DNA from: Lobosporangium transversale
Taxonomy: Eukaryota; Mortierellomycota; Mortierellomycetes; Mortierellales; Mortierellaceae
Reading direction: 5' to 3'
DNA length: 64,000 nt
NCBI RefSeq assembly: GCF_002105155.1
Contig: NW_019029060.1
Coordinates: forward strand, 1 to 64,000
Each line of letters starts with the position of its first letter. Within the stretch, counting starts at the first letter, position 1. This document shows, one piece after another, positions 1-10,529 of the stretch. The notes under the pieces are model-generated. The model saw nothing but the letters and a program-made list of their open reading frames with translations. It was not told the origin of the DNA and ran no database searches. Both the position numbers and the translations under genes were made by a program.

Positions 1-479
1 ATCGTTATAGAGTCTGGTACAGTGGTCATCAAAAGTCATTCAATGAATTAGGAATTTCGACATTCTCATTCCTTTCTCCAATTTGATCTTGCTTGTCGCT
101 AATGAAACTTACGTAGCGAGTTTGACCATCGACAACGTCACTCCTACTACAATGTCAATGAGCTCCTGTTGCTAATTGAAAATTTAGATGAATGCCAATT
201 ATTGGCATCTCATTGAATGACATTTGAAGAAAATCAGCAGCTTTGCTTTATTTGTTTTTTTTTTCTGTTCTTCAGTAATGTGTATGACCTCCTTTCTTGC
301 GATGTAGCTCCTCTACCCTTCGTGGCATCTCTAATATACTATAGCCGCTACCTTTTTTGATATATCACGTGTAGAAATTTTTTTTCAGACAATTTGGGAT
401 TAAGATCGGATTTTATTTCCTCCTCCTCCCCTTTCATTCCCTCATTCATTACCCTTTCCCTTATTCCCTTACTTCAACA

Positions 480-968
480 ATGGTTTGCAACCAATGCGTT
501 AAAGAATATGCGCGTCGTGGAGAATTAGTTGAAGTTACGCATGAACGATCAAATAGTAATGAGTGTCTTTTCAACAGATGTAAGACATGTAATCGTCCAA
601 GAATACATGGACATATGGAAAATTGTCCTGAGAATATTATCCCCGTCATTGATAAGTGAGTATAAGTGATAATTGGAAAATGCAGAACATATATGACAAT
701 ATGACAAGACAACACGACAGAGCAACAGAGGAATGGATAAGTATATGTAGGATGTAGGATACAAGTGTAGGAAAAGCTGAACTAATAATTAAATAAATAT
801 TTTTTTTCAATTTTTCAAAATCAAAGTGAGCGTGACATGGAGGTGCAAAATTCACGTAATGAGAACATTAACCTGAACAGAAGTAACCGCGAGGAAGAAT
901 ATGAATTTGAGCCTTATCATCCCCCACCACGACCTCCACTTCCAGTACAAGTTCCTATTGCTAGGTGA
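480..968 (+). CDS. Helitron H1 N-terminal Cys-rich protein, two exons (105 aa)
   Basis: Exon 1 is 480-655 and exon 2 is 827-968. The intron 656-826 starts GTGAGT and ends in AAAG, and the frame is continuous across it. The N-terminus has paired cysteines (CNQC near residue 3, CKTC near residue 36) and a His/Cys pair in a HMENC segment, which suggests a zinc-binding fold. The C-terminal half is acidic, then proline-rich. The frame continues open after the TGA at 966-968, next to a short duplicated stretch (ATTGCTAGG twice), so the protein was probably once the N-terminus of the full Helitron protein, now cut off by a stop. Function beyond this is unknown. Confidence 0.55.
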
Positions 969-1057
969 CCTTTCATTGCTAGGCGACCTTTTAATGAAAA
1001 TCTAATCAGAGGCAACAGTATTAAAAATCACAGACATCACCTTGATCGGATGATAAA

Positions 1058-3114
1058 ATGTCCAGGAACCGACGACGACGAAATGTTGGAAAGATGATTA
1101 GTCGTCTCTATTTTGTATCTCCCAAAGATCGAGAACGCTATTGCCTTAGATTATTATTGCTTCATGTTAAAGGTGCAACTGGATTTGAAGATCTCCGGAC
1201 AGTTGATGGTACAATATTTGCGACATTTCGAGAAGCAGCGGTTGCTCGCCAATTGCTTCAGGACGACAATGAGTCAAAGCTTTGCCTTGAAGAAGCAGTG
1301 CTGTTTCAAAACACCACAGCTTTGCGCAATCTCTTTGCAATGATCCTTGAGCACTGCAATCCGGCCGAGCCAAGAGTTTTGTGGGATACATTTGCTACCC
1401 ATTTAGCAGAGGACAAGTTACGTGCCCGTCAAGTTGCACAACAAAATGGTGCCATTAATGCTGAGGTGACTCCTGAAGATATCTTTAAGGATGCTGAAAA
1501 GGAAGCGCTGTTGGATCTTGACCATATTTTAAAAGAGATTGGATCCTGCTTGGCCAACTATTTAGAACTCTCGCAAGACCTCACCATAACCCATCCCTAT
1601 GTTGATAATATTGACTACAATGACCCGGAAGCTATGGTGAATTTAGAGGACTTAGGACAAGAAGCAAGAGCAAATGCCGAGCTTCTGAATGCTGATCAAC
1701 GTACTGCATATGACCGGATTTTGGCTGCTGTTCAAGGAGATACCAATCAGAAGCTCTTCTTCATCGATGGACCTGGAGGGACTGGGAAATCATTTCTATA
1801 CAATACTTTAATCGCCCATGTCCTTGGTGAGCGTCAAGAGAGAGTCATTACTGTAGCCTCTTCAGGAATTGCTGCTTTAATTTTGCGCGAAGGTCGCACT
1901 GCACATTCAGTTTTCAAGATTCCTCTCGCATGTAAAGCTGACACGGTGTGCAACATTGCCGCCAGGTCAGAATTGGCTCAAAAAATTTCTGATGCTAAAA
2001 TTATCATTTGGGATGAGGCTCCAACACAGCATCGACATATTTTTGAAGCTGTCGATAGGACGCTAAAAGATGTTTTGAAGGTGGATGAGCCATTTGGTGG
2101 GAAGATTGTCGTTTTTGGTGGAGATTTCCGGCAGACCCTACCTGTTGTTGTACGAGGAACAGTGGAGCAAATTATTAGGTCCTGTCTAAAGAACTCTCCA
2201 AACATCTGGAGCAAAGTAGAAGTCAGAAGCTTTCACAAAACATGAGGGTGGTGAATGATCCGAGCAATGGTCCATTTGTTCAGTTCTTGCTCCAGGTCGG
2301 AGAAGGCGCCTTACCGACTGTTGATCTAGCAAACCATTCCGACTATATCAGCATTCCCGAAGCCTACATCTTCAAGCCAGCAGCAGGTGGGGATTCGCAT
2401 GTTAAACAGCTCATTAGTTACATGTATCCCAGCCTTGAGACTACTCCATTGCTCCCTGATGACATGATGAAAAGAGCCATATTGACTCCTCTCAACAAAA
2501 GTGTCAATGCGATTAACGATATTGCAACCAAAATGCTTTATGGTGAAAACATTGGGACTTATCAAGCCCATGACTCAGTCACTGATGATGTGGAGGCTGG
2601 CCTATATCCAGTCGAGTACCTCAACACTTTGGAGCCATCAGGATTGCCACCATTTAAGCTGCTACTAAAGATCGGCCAGCCTATCATGTTGTTAAGGAAT
2701 ATGAACGCCAAGCGTGGATTGTGTAATGGTACCCGACTTATTGTGCGTGGTCTTACCTCAAGATGCATGGAAGCAGAAGTTATCAGAGGCGCTTTAAAAG
2801 GAAAAAGAGTGTTTATTCCGCGCATCCCCCTGACAACTGCTGATGATGACCAAACATCACCTGTGAAGTTTACACGGTATCAATTCCCCATCAAGCCAGC
2901 ATTCGCTATGACAATTAACAAGTCGCAGGGGCAAACTCTTGAGAAGGTGGGTATTTATCTCCCTGCTCCCGTGTTTACTCATGGTCAACTGTATGTTGCA
3001 CTATCACGCTGCTCCAATCCAAGAGATCTGAGGGTTTTAATAGACAATGGCATATTTCCTGGGTTTGAAGGTGTTTATACAAGGAACATTGTATACAAGA
3101 GCGTTCTCCAATAA
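1058..3114 (+). pseudogene. Helitron PIF1-like helicase (H1), one frameshift
   Basis: Superfamily 1B DNA helicase domain of a Helitron, used for strand displacement in rolling-circle transposition. The first frame (1058-2245) carries Walker A GPGGTGKS (residues 238-245), Walker B WDEAP (318-322) and GGDFRQ (354-359). The second frame (2242-3114) carries TINKSQGQT and YVALSRC, the last SF1B motifs. The two frames join through a single-base shift around 2205-2235, just before QNMRVVND. The region before the helicase (MISRLYFVSPKDRERY) is the usual Helitron linker, but the upstream Rep domain is absent. The start at 1058 is arbitrary. Confidence 0.88.
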
Positions 3115-3158
3115 GTATAAAAATAAAAATAATAAATTATTTTGTTCAAAAATTCACA

Positions 3159-3185
3159 CCTGTGCATCGCACGGGCTACTGCTAG
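3159..3185 (+). other. Helitron H1 3' hairpin and CTAG terminus
   Basis: CCTGTGC (3159-3165) pairs with GCACGGG (3169-3175) around a 3-nt loop, with one T-G wobble. Six bases later comes CTAG, then host T3186. This is the standard Helitron termination structure. Confidence 0.9.
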
Positions 3186-5031
3186 TACTTTCATATAGCT
3201 CATCAAGGAAGTCAGGTGGAATAGATGTCCAGATATCCTGTAGTCTTTCCCATAGTTCATCCAGATCCTTTGGTACCTTCTCATATCCCTTGAGCCGATG
3301 ATCCATGTAGGCCCATACATTCTCGATAGGGTTGAGGTCAGGAGAATTTGGAGGCCACTCCAAAGTGGTAATGTGTGACTTAATAAAGAACTCTTTAACC
3401 ATCCTACTCGTATGAACACTTGCATTGTCCTGCTGAAAAATTAACTTTTCAGGGTCCTGGCCATACCACTTCCATGAGCCGAGGACATAATCTTGTAGAA
3501 CATCAACATATAAAGAGGAATCAACTGTGCCAGGGATCCTGCAACCATCGCCTACACCATGATAAGTGATACAGCCCCACCACATAAGTTTGTTATGTGC
3601 TCCCCTTGATCTCTCTCTAACATCTCGATCTTCTAAAGTCCTGTGGCCGGGTCGCCTATATTGTGTTCTTCCTCCTAAGGACCCTAGCCTTTCAAAAAGC
3701 TTTTCGTCCGAGAACATCACTCGCTTCCAGTCATCAACAGTCCAGTCAAGGTGGTTGAGGGCAAAATTCTTCCTTTTCGCAATCTGCATTTTTGTCAGCC
3801 TAGGCTTGAATGGGCGGACATAGTTTTTCAAACCCTCTGATTTTACATAGCGTCGGGCAGTCTCTACACTGACATGCACTCCATGACTCGATCTGATGTA
3901 TTCTTGAACTGCCAGAATGGATCTAAGTTTCCCCGTATCAACCTCGCGTGCAATTGCCCTCTTGGTAGCAGGGGAAACCAATGAGGGTCTGCCCATTCTG
4001 GGTTTAGGAATATTGTCCTTGACGTCCCTCCTGATCCTTATTGCCGATGAAATAGAGATACCAAGTTGCCTTGCCACTTCGCTTGTAGACTTCCCTTGTC
4101 GAAGTAAGGCCTGAACATTTTGTACCTTTTCCATAGAAAGCCTCCTCATAATAAATACTAAGCGATGTGGAATGTTAATTGTAAGTAGAGGTGTATGAAG
4201 ATATAGCTGAAGGTAACCTTGGTAGAAAAAAGAGAAGTGAAAAAGTTTTTTTTGCAATCAACATTCAAAATCAGCAAAGTCATTCAATAGACAGGTCAAA
4301 TTGAAATTGGTTTTATTTCACAATGAAGTCATAATTAAGAATGAGACATGAAAGTAATCATGAGTGTGGGGAACAAATGCACTACTCCAAATATACTAGC
4401 CACATGCTAGATGAGAATGAAGAAAAGGAATGAGAATGTTAAAAATTCAAAATCATTGAATGACTTTTGATGACCACTGTAGCATGGACAGCTGATGAGA
4501 CTACACCACGGTGAAGCAACAATCGAATATAATATGCATTCCGGTAATCGAACTTCCATGGCTGACCAGCTCTACTTTTACTCCTGGCAGGCCCTAATGT
4601 CTTGGAGATATTATGGACTGATGACTTGGATATGCCTATTTCTGTGGCAACCTGACGGATGGACTTGTGCTGCTCGAGTAAATGGAGAGCATCCTCATCT
4701 TTGGAGTGTTTAGAAAGAGTAACGTATGCTCCTAGAAGAGTGTAGGTGAAGAGTATCTACTCAAGTGTGTGGGAGATAATTTGAAAAAAATTCAGCAAAG
4801 GTGCGTAAAATAAGTGATGGTTATATAATTGTCCAAATGACATTGAATACTTTGTCAATAAAAAACCATGATGAATGAGACCAGAGATATTTTAAACTGA
4901 ACCAGTCCACGTATCATTGGCATACTTGTTTACTCTGATAAAAACAAAATTGCAAGCTAACGTCGCTATTATTCTAATCAAGATGGAAAACATGGGCGTG
5001 GAACAAGTGGAAAATTTTGGAAGCCACTGTA

Positions 5032-5407
5032 TGAGCTCGTTGGCTCTGACAGTGGCCTCAACTGCATTCCTGAGTGTACGTTTCATGTTCACCTTAAGAT
5101 ACTGCCTGATATCTCTAGCTACTTTCCTTGGTCGACCGCCTTTATTGACTGGCATGTACTCTTATTCTTTGCATAGATCTTGTTGGCCGTCCCTTGCGAT
5201 ATCTCGACACTAGCAGCTTCTCCAGTAGACATGCCTCCCATCATTAACCTCCTGGCTTCGTTGACTTTCCTTTGTGGAGTGGGTCTCATATTCTGTGAAG
5301 ATAGAGTTAAGAGAGAGTTAAGCAAGTGTTCATAAAGGAAATAGAGAAAAGTCCTTCTTTTACCTGCATTAAATGACGTCCAGCAGTTGTCATGGGCAAC
5401 ATTTTAG
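5032..5407 (-). mobile_element. Tc1-like family C relic C0
   Basis: Matches the transposase N-terminal region and leader of copy C1 (about 13200-13580) on the minus strand. B0 was inserted into it at a TA corresponding to GGTATGAGC in copy C2. It ends abruptly at 5407, where family D sequence begins. The transposase frame is broken. Confidence 0.8.
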
Positions 5408-5455
5408 ACCGAATCCACCTTCTCTTGGAGCCAGAAACCATCGCCTGGTCCATAG
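5408..5455 (-). mobile_element. Tc1-like family D relic D0 (about 48 bp)
   Basis: Matches the D1 transposase region around 40010-40050 (CGAATCCACCTTCTCTTGGA and onward). It is cut on the right by the hAT element E0, and its last 8 bp (GTCCATAG) form the left target duplication. Confidence 0.7.
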
Positions 5456-5680
5456 CAGTGCTCCTATTCGATTCGAACTGATCGAATTCGAATAGCTTCG
5501 AATAAGCCGTATCCTGGTTCGATTCGAATGGTTCGAATGGTTCGAATAGGACCACTGGTAACGCGTAGCGAAAGTATGGTCCTTGTAATTTACACCCAAT
5601 CAAAAAATAAAAAAATAAAAAAAAAAAAAAATAAAAAAAAAGTTTAAAGTTATGATTTACTATTGTGCCAATAGTTCGAA

Positions 5681-5725
5681 CTAGACGGGCGACCCGTGGC
5701 TTCGCTCACGGTCGCTCCAGTCTAG
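5681..5725 (-). other. Helitron H2 3' hairpin and terminus
   Basis: GCGACC-GTG pairs with CAC-GGTCGC (5689-5698 with 5707-5715, one bulged base), followed on the minus strand by CCGT and CTAG. An outer pair CTAGAC/GTCTAG (5681-5686 and 5720-5725) encloses it. Confidence 0.75.
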
Positions 5726-6497
5726 CCTTTGCCTCGTGAGGCTCATTTACCCTCGTTGGGGTTCCAACACAAAATTGAACGTTTTTGACACAAAGGTTTC
5801 TTTTTTATTTATTAGGTATTAAATATTAAAGTCTTTTTTTTTATTGACATTTTGTTGTTCTTCAAACAAAAGAGTTTCAGTGTCGGCTCGCTTTTTCAAT
5901 AGATCATATAAACCGGCATGGAAACGAAGGTTTTGGGCAGCCCACGGGGCGGTAGCATCGGTGCCTCTCGGCGTGCTTACTGTTTCTTCAAGTGAAAGCG
6001 AATGAACAGAGAGTTAGTCTTCCCGATCTGATTGATGGGCGGGGCGTGTAGGAGAGAGCGGTCGAGAGTGAAGGGGAGAGCGAGAGCGAGAGCGAGGAGG
6101 ATGTGGGGATTTTTGGCGTGGGGAAGATGGCTTTAGGAGGGTTTGGCAACGGGAAGATGGCTGTAAAGGACTCTGGTGGGAGGAAGAAGAATGCGTGGGA
6201 GATAGGTTCCTGGGGGGGGGGTCTGGCGGCGTCGCTTGCTTTGATCGTCGTGTTGTTCCTGGTCATCGTCGTCCCAATTAAGCGAACGCTTTTGAGATTG
6301 GGGAATTGTATCAAGGCTATCATCATCACATGACTGATTGAAAAAAAAAAAAAAAAAAAAATTATTATTTTGTCTAGTCTTCACCTACAACCATATGACT
6401 ATGATAGAGGCTGCCTTTACCTGGGAAGCAGGAGGGAATTGGTCGATTGAGGAGGATGAGGGCGAAAGTATTGTCTAAAAGAACGATACCAAGTTCT
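5726..6497. other. H2 3' region without recognisable gene
   Basis: Non-coding Helitron interior between the 3' terminus and the small two-exon ORF. It contains G/A-rich low-complexity sequence (6040-6130), a G8 run near 6212 and an A-run at 6341-6360. Overlapping open frames here are compositionally biased and I do not call them. Confidence 0.4.
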
Positions 6498-6658
6498 CCT
6501 TAGTGTTAGTCAATTATAACTCTGATTCTCTGTTGATATCCAAGACTCAAAGTTTAATAGAAACTTACTTCACTGGTATTTGGGGTCAATAGAGGTGCTT
6601 TTATAGAGACCGTCTGACGACCTTGAGAAGTCTTGGTGATGGTGGAGGTAGAAGACAT
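6498..6658 (-). CDS. Small two-exon ORF in H2 (hypothetical)
   Basis: Starts at 6658 (Met-Ser-Ser-Thr-Ser). Exon 1 is 6569-6658, followed by GTAAGT and an acceptor CTAAG at 6499-6503, giving a 70-bp intron in phase 0. Exon 2 continues only a few codons (ENLVSFF then stop) or splices again; the 3' end is not resolved. Ser/Thr-rich, function unknown. It could be a captured gene fragment. Confidence 0.3.
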
Positions 6659-6750
6659 AGTGTATGAATGTACGTGTGTGAGAGCGAATGAGTGTGTGTG
6701 GTGTGTGAATTTTTTTTTTGTGTCATTTTGTAAAACGTGGTAGAATAAAT

Positions 6751-8657
6751 TTAGAGACCAAAGACCTCATGGTACACAATATTCCTCGTGTATGTACAAA
6801 AATTATTTGAATCATTTTTGATGCGAATCTTCAGCTGCTTGGGGTCTGAGCAGCGTGAGAGAGCCACATAAAGCTGCCCATGACCATGGCCAAAAACGGG
6901 TCGTGGAAGGTATACGCCAACATTCTGAAGAGTCTGCCCCTGAGCCTTGGCGAAGGCAGGTCTTAGGGGAAACTGGCGCCGCTGAAATATGACGGGAGAT
7001 GATCCATCATCAGTTGCACTGATATTGAGCCGTGGGATGTAGTGGCGTATGCTCTTAAATTTTCCCGCCATTATTTCAGCTTCGATGACTTTGTTCCCAA
7101 GTTTACGCACAATGAGGCGCGTACCGTTACAGAGACCCTCCATTGGACTCATATTCCTCAAGAGGACGACGGGCTGCCCGACCTTTAGCTTCAGAATGTT
7201 AGAGGGCATTCCAGGAGGATTTAGGGAATTAAGGAATTCCGTAGTATAAGTAGCTGCTATTGGGTCCTCAGCATCGGGGATAGAATCCTGTCCATAGTAG
7301 ACTCTTGGGTCACCACCTGGAAACATTCCTGTTGCTAAAGCATTCAGTTTGTCGACATCCTCATTAAGCGCAGATAAAATGGCACGACTTTCCCAGTAGC
7401 TCAGAGAGAAATTAGGATAAGTTCCAACTGCGGATATATGCTCGCAATGAGCTGCTTCTCCTCGGAATCAAGGCCTGTAGTTCTGAAGATACACTGCTCA
7501 GGCAGCTTGATGTAATCGTTTTCAAGCCCAATCTGTATCGTGCCCTCTGTACCGCTTCCTACTTGAAGCAAATAGTCGACGAAAGCTTGAGCCTCTGGAT
7601 CTGAGGAGCCTCGTAATACCCTCATGTTCATAGTGAGCCTGAGCATTGTTACATGCTCCCTAAAGCGCTGATCTTTTTAAGCAAGCATGTACAATGTCCC
7701 CTCTTGACCCATTTTTCACAACAGGAAGTCTCCTCCAAACACAACAATTTTCCCGCCAAATGGCTCATTGATCTTTGTGAGGTCTCTTATAGTCCTATCA
7801 ACAGCTTCAAAAACATGGCGGTGTTGCATAGGACCTTCATCCCAAAAAATCACATCTGTATTTATAATCCTGTTTGCGATACTTTGCCCATGCTTGAGGT
7901 TGCAAGTCGAATTCGAATAGATTGGGATCGGTATTTTAAAAACAGAGTGCGCAGTGCTTCCCGAATTCAAAATCAGTGCAGCTATTGCTGAGGAAGCTAC
8001 CACGATGACTTCCTTTTTAAGGGTGCCACGGATGTAATCAATTGCTGTATTGAAGAGAAAAGACTTTCCTGTCCCTCCTGACCCATCAATGAAAAACAAT
8101 CGCCTTGTATCCTCGCCTTTGGTAGCCACAGGATCGAGGAAGTAAATTTGAGCGAACTTGGCTGATTGATCATCTGGAGGCAGTAGAGACCCGATCCTGT
8201 GTACCACTGCCCCGTTGATTCGGAATGTGTACACGCCATCCCTGGCGTTGGCAAGTTCACGATCGTAGTTGGCACCCAATGAGACATAAGAGAGTGAAGA
8301 ATTGTATTGCCTTATATGAGTCCGAAAGTCACAGCTTTCTTCAGAATTACCACTGATAAGATCGATTAGCTGGGGAATTGGATGAAGTTCGGGCAGCCTA
8401 ATTTTTCCTTGTCCACAACAGAGCGAGAATACCGGCGAATGGATGGTAGAAGCTTTTAGGCGCTCTTCAAGCCAAACGAACGCCTTACAGTGTCTGCACT
8501 GGACCATCTCGCCGATCGAATGCCTGTGAGATATAGAACTGATGCTGTCGCCAGCTACGATCTCTTCACGAAATTCTTCTATCGTGACACGGGCAATGCT
8601 CTCTGGATTGACTCTGGCACCAGCTCTATATCGGCATAAAGATATTAAAATATGCAT
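6751..8657 (-). pseudogene. Helitron protein remnant (H2): N-domain fused to PIF1 helicase, Rep deleted
   Basis: The first frame (8657-7716) holds the Helitron N-terminal region, with a CRHCKAF cysteine pair, a CCGQGK pair and NARDGVYTFRINGA. It then jumps directly into helicase (LFFIDGSGGTGKSF, Walker A), WDEGP (Walker B) and GGDF. The HUH/Rep domain that should lie between is gone. A frameshift with loss of about three codons follows GGDF near 7716. The frame at 7646-7401 holds LTMNMRVL, and the frame at 7326-6751 holds the C-terminal domain with YVALSRCSDP. The TINKS segment is deleted, leaving PAFAKAQGQTL. It is non-functional as a helicase. Confidence 0.85.
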
Positions 8658-8675
8658 TTATGCAATAATTGACGC

Positions 8676-8713
<38 letters not shown>

Positions 8714-8748
8714 ACCTTATCAGTAATAGCCTTAATCTCTTAAAAGGT

Positions 8749-9297
8749 TTACCGAACGTCTGCCTCAATTTCTGCCTCTTGTCGCGAAGCTCGATCCCGG
8801 CGTTGCATGGTTTCGCGGACATTCAAAGCTTCTAAAGCTTGGCCCTCAGGTATGACAGCCCTATTCAAGATGTAATATTTCACCAAAAAATGTGCATAGT
8901 CAACACCCAACAGTGACAGTCTCATATCCATATCAGTTTGTGAACAGCTTCCATTTATTCATTTACATGTTTTCAGGCAGAGTAGTTTGAATAATTAGTG
9001 GATTGCGAGGGCATGGTGTGTGTACTCCTTGAGTGCAAAATGCTCCCACATGCGCATGGCCTTTTTGCTGATCTGGGACTGGTATGGGGCATACATGTAT
9101 TTTAGGTGACATAGTAGGCTTATTAGCATTTTCATTAGACAGGTTTTCTTTCTCTTCAGGAACACACTATCCTGATTTGGTTTCAGCGCATAGTGCTAGC
9201 TTGGGTATTTTATCGATAGTTTGGGCAAGCCGCGTTCGAGGCTCTGAAGTGTTCAGTACTCCCACAGCTTCTGCAGGCACGCATGGTTGTATGAGAT
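8749..9297 (-). pseudogene. Probable N-terminal exon relics of the H2 Helitron protein
   Basis: The frame at 8931-8749 (starting MDMRLSLLG, ending EAEIEADVR) is charged and helical. A frame at about 9290-9210 carries CRSCGSTEHF and a later Cys (NAACPNY), a zinc-knuckle-like pattern, and ends at a stop. Both lie upstream of and in the same orientation as the H2 helicase, and a T30 run (about 8682-8711) separates them from it. Splice links are not resolved. Assignment as Helitron N-terminal exons is inference from order and orientation. Confidence 0.4.
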
Positions 9298-9585
9298 GAC
9301 ATGATATTTCAATGCCTTTTTGTATGAAGATGCGTTGTCCTTATTGATCAACATCGTGTTAATTTATAATATCATTTTGAGCCCTTCATATCAGTGAGGG
9401 ATAAAGGAAACAATCCTTCGTTGCTACCTAGGGAAGCTTTGAAAATAAAGGACGTTTGTGAATTAAAATTTCAGGGTTCTGTACCGATTCCATATTTGGT
9501 AAGGCCGTGTATATCTTCAAAAACTGCGCCTGAAACATGGGTAGATCGGAGTTGTTTATTTAAAAAATTCTCACAAAATGCAAAC

Positions 9586-10044
9586 TTAATTCCTTGAGAC
9601 ACCTTTCTCAATGGGCGCGAATGCCCTCTCGACATCATCGACGTTCAAGTCACTAAAGTTTTCCCATTTCTCCAATAATGAAAACGCCTGCTCAACTTCT
9701 TTTGGATCCAAATCACCAAGCTTCACCCACTCCTGCTCATATGGATCTTGTAGGTGCACATAAGGCTCTCGATTGTCTGCTTGGGTTAGTTTCCAAGTCA
9801 TACACCGGGCGTTGGAGCCCGATGGCTTTTTTTGACAAAGGGAGCAGTCTAACGACTCGGCAGCTTCTGTGTTCAAGCACATAAGGGATGATGTGGAAGG
9901 AAAAGCGTTCGCGGAGGGCAAAGGATCCATGAAAGAAGCCGAAAGAGAAGTGATGGTAGCCTTCTTTCCTATGTTGTTCCTGGTTATACGTTGAGCATGA
10001 GAAGGAAGAGCTTGAGGCGAAATGTCGGATTCACTTTTTCTCTC
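9586..10044 (-). CDS. Hypothetical protein inside Helitron H2
   Basis: Open on the minus strand from 10044 to a stop at 9586; the first Met is at 9930 (MDPLPSANAF), but the frame stays open upstream, so an earlier exon is possible. It contains a Cys pair and third Cys (LDCSLCQ and NARC) and a C-terminal acidic helical repeat: DLDPKEVEQAFSLLEKW and NVDDVERAFAPIEK share a D-x-(D/E)-x-V-E-x-A-F pattern. I do not recognise the family. It may be an accessory Helitron ORF or a captured host fragment. Confidence 0.4.
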   Translation of the reverse strand, partial: ERKSESDISPQALPSHAQRITRNNIGKKATITSLSASFMDPLPSANAFPSTSSLMCLNTEAAESLDCSLCQKKPSGSNARCMTWKLTQADNREPYVHLQDPYEQEWVKLGDLDPKEVEQAFSLLEKWENFSDLNVDDVERAFAPIEKGVSRN

Positions 10045-10529
10045 TTAATTTCCTTCATAGTGAATGAGGTCGCTTCGCTCTCCTACTTTCTTTTGCTTCC
10101 TCTCGCAGGAGATGGGGCATAGGGAGAAGAAAGAAGAATTTTGTTTTGCCCTCAGAGTTTGACTCCTTGTCGAATGAATCTTTGGAGTGGGCCAATGAGA
10201 ATTGCGAGCTTCTTTCATGGTGTTGCTTTTATGTGCAATGCACAATATAATAAAAGTGAGGGTTAAGTGTAGAAGAAAGCAAGTATGATATGGACGGTTT
10301 GAGGTAGAAGACCTTTTTTTTTGCCTTTTATACACTCCTGTAACCTAATGTTTATTGGAACGCACAGACTTGCAGAGATGAATATGAACACACACATCGA
10401 AATATGTATAAACGTGGTTTATTAACTCAGCTTTATTACGGGTGAGGCCGGTTTTTTTGTGTGTAGTGTCTCGTGACCAAAAAGTTACTTAGCACACAGT
10501 CACAAAACCTTACGACTTTAGTATATAGA
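10045..10529. other. H2 5' region, no gene supported
   Basis: Non-coding Helitron leader between its 5' TC end and the hypothetical ORF. A 96-aa open frame at 10045-10335 (minus) is Lys/Ser/Thr-biased and shows no domain features. Confidence 0.4.

Larger units (their letters stand above)
328..3185 (+). mobile_element. Helitron H1, 2858 bp, exact ends
   Basis: Rolling-circle transposon inserted between host A327 and T3186 with no target duplication; uninterrupted copies of the host (A1, A2) show the empty site. The 5' end begins TCTCTAATATACTATAG and the 3' end is CTAG (3182-3185) preceded by a 7-bp hairpin. It encodes a short zinc-finger-like protein and a PIF1-type helicase, but the Rep (HUH) nuclease region is missing between about 1040 and 1080. 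It is therefore probably non-autonomous. Confidence 0.93.
272..4149 (-). pseudogene. Tc1/mariner transposase (DD34E), family A, split by Helitron H1
   Basis: Transposase that cuts and pastes its own element at TA sites. The reading frame runs from Met 4149 (RLSMEK context) down to 3186 and resumes at 327-272 on the other side of the Helitron, where the normal C-terminus (KKGG then HTHY, stop) is found. An N-terminal helix-turn-helix (about residues 8-60, with MGRP motif) is followed by a DDE domain: D148 (MFSDEK), D241 (QQDNAS), E276 (NPIEN), with 34 residues between the last two. The only obvious lesion is the Helitron insertion near the C-terminus. An upstream in-frame Met at 4257 exists, but the family start is more likely 4149. 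Confidence 0.88.
20..4479 (-). mobile_element. Tc1-like element, family A copy A0, carrying a nested Helitron
   Basis: The ends are inverted: CAGTGGTCATCAAAAGTCAT at 20-39 and its reverse complement ending at 4479. TA lies at 18-19 and 4480-4481, the Tc1/mariner target duplication. Without the Helitron at 328-3185 the element is about 1.6 kb, matching copy A1 (1592 bp). It was inserted into family B element B0. Confidence 0.92.
1..5029 (-). mobile_element. Tc1-like element, family B copy B0 (split relic)
   Basis: Positions 1-17 and 4482-5029 are the two halves of one family B Tc1-like element; its left part lies outside the window. With the insert at 18-4481 removed, the flanks join into the same sequence found uninterrupted near 43137-43180 in copy B1. 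The right terminal repeat ends in GCCACTG at 5029 followed by TA. It retains only the transposase N-terminal region and 5' leader, minus strand, with a small deletion relative to B1. B0 itself sits inside a family C relic that resumes at 5032. Confidence 0.8.
5681..10529 (-). mobile_element. Helitron H2, 4849 bp
   Basis: On the minus strand it begins TCTATATACTAAAG at 10529 (host A at 10530) and ends in CTAG at 5684-5681 (host T at 5680), preceded by a strong hairpin. Host hAT sequence closes cleanly across it. It holds a degraded helicase gene, N-terminal exon relics and two unrecognised ORFs. The Rep nuclease is missing. Its 5' end resembles that of H1 (TATACTA word), so they may be related. 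Confidence 0.8.

Noticed and set aside
5456-5557. Self-contained 102-bp MITE
   Set aside because: The inner CCACTG at 5557 has no target duplication, whereas 10557 gives a GTCCNTAG match, so the true element is longer and split by H2.
5988-6333. Overlapping frames on both strands in the H2 3' region
   Set aside because: They arise from G/A-rich low-complexity sequence and homopolymers.
10045-10335. 96-aa frame on the minus strand in H2
   Set aside because: Biased composition and no domain or conserved pattern; probably Helitron leader.
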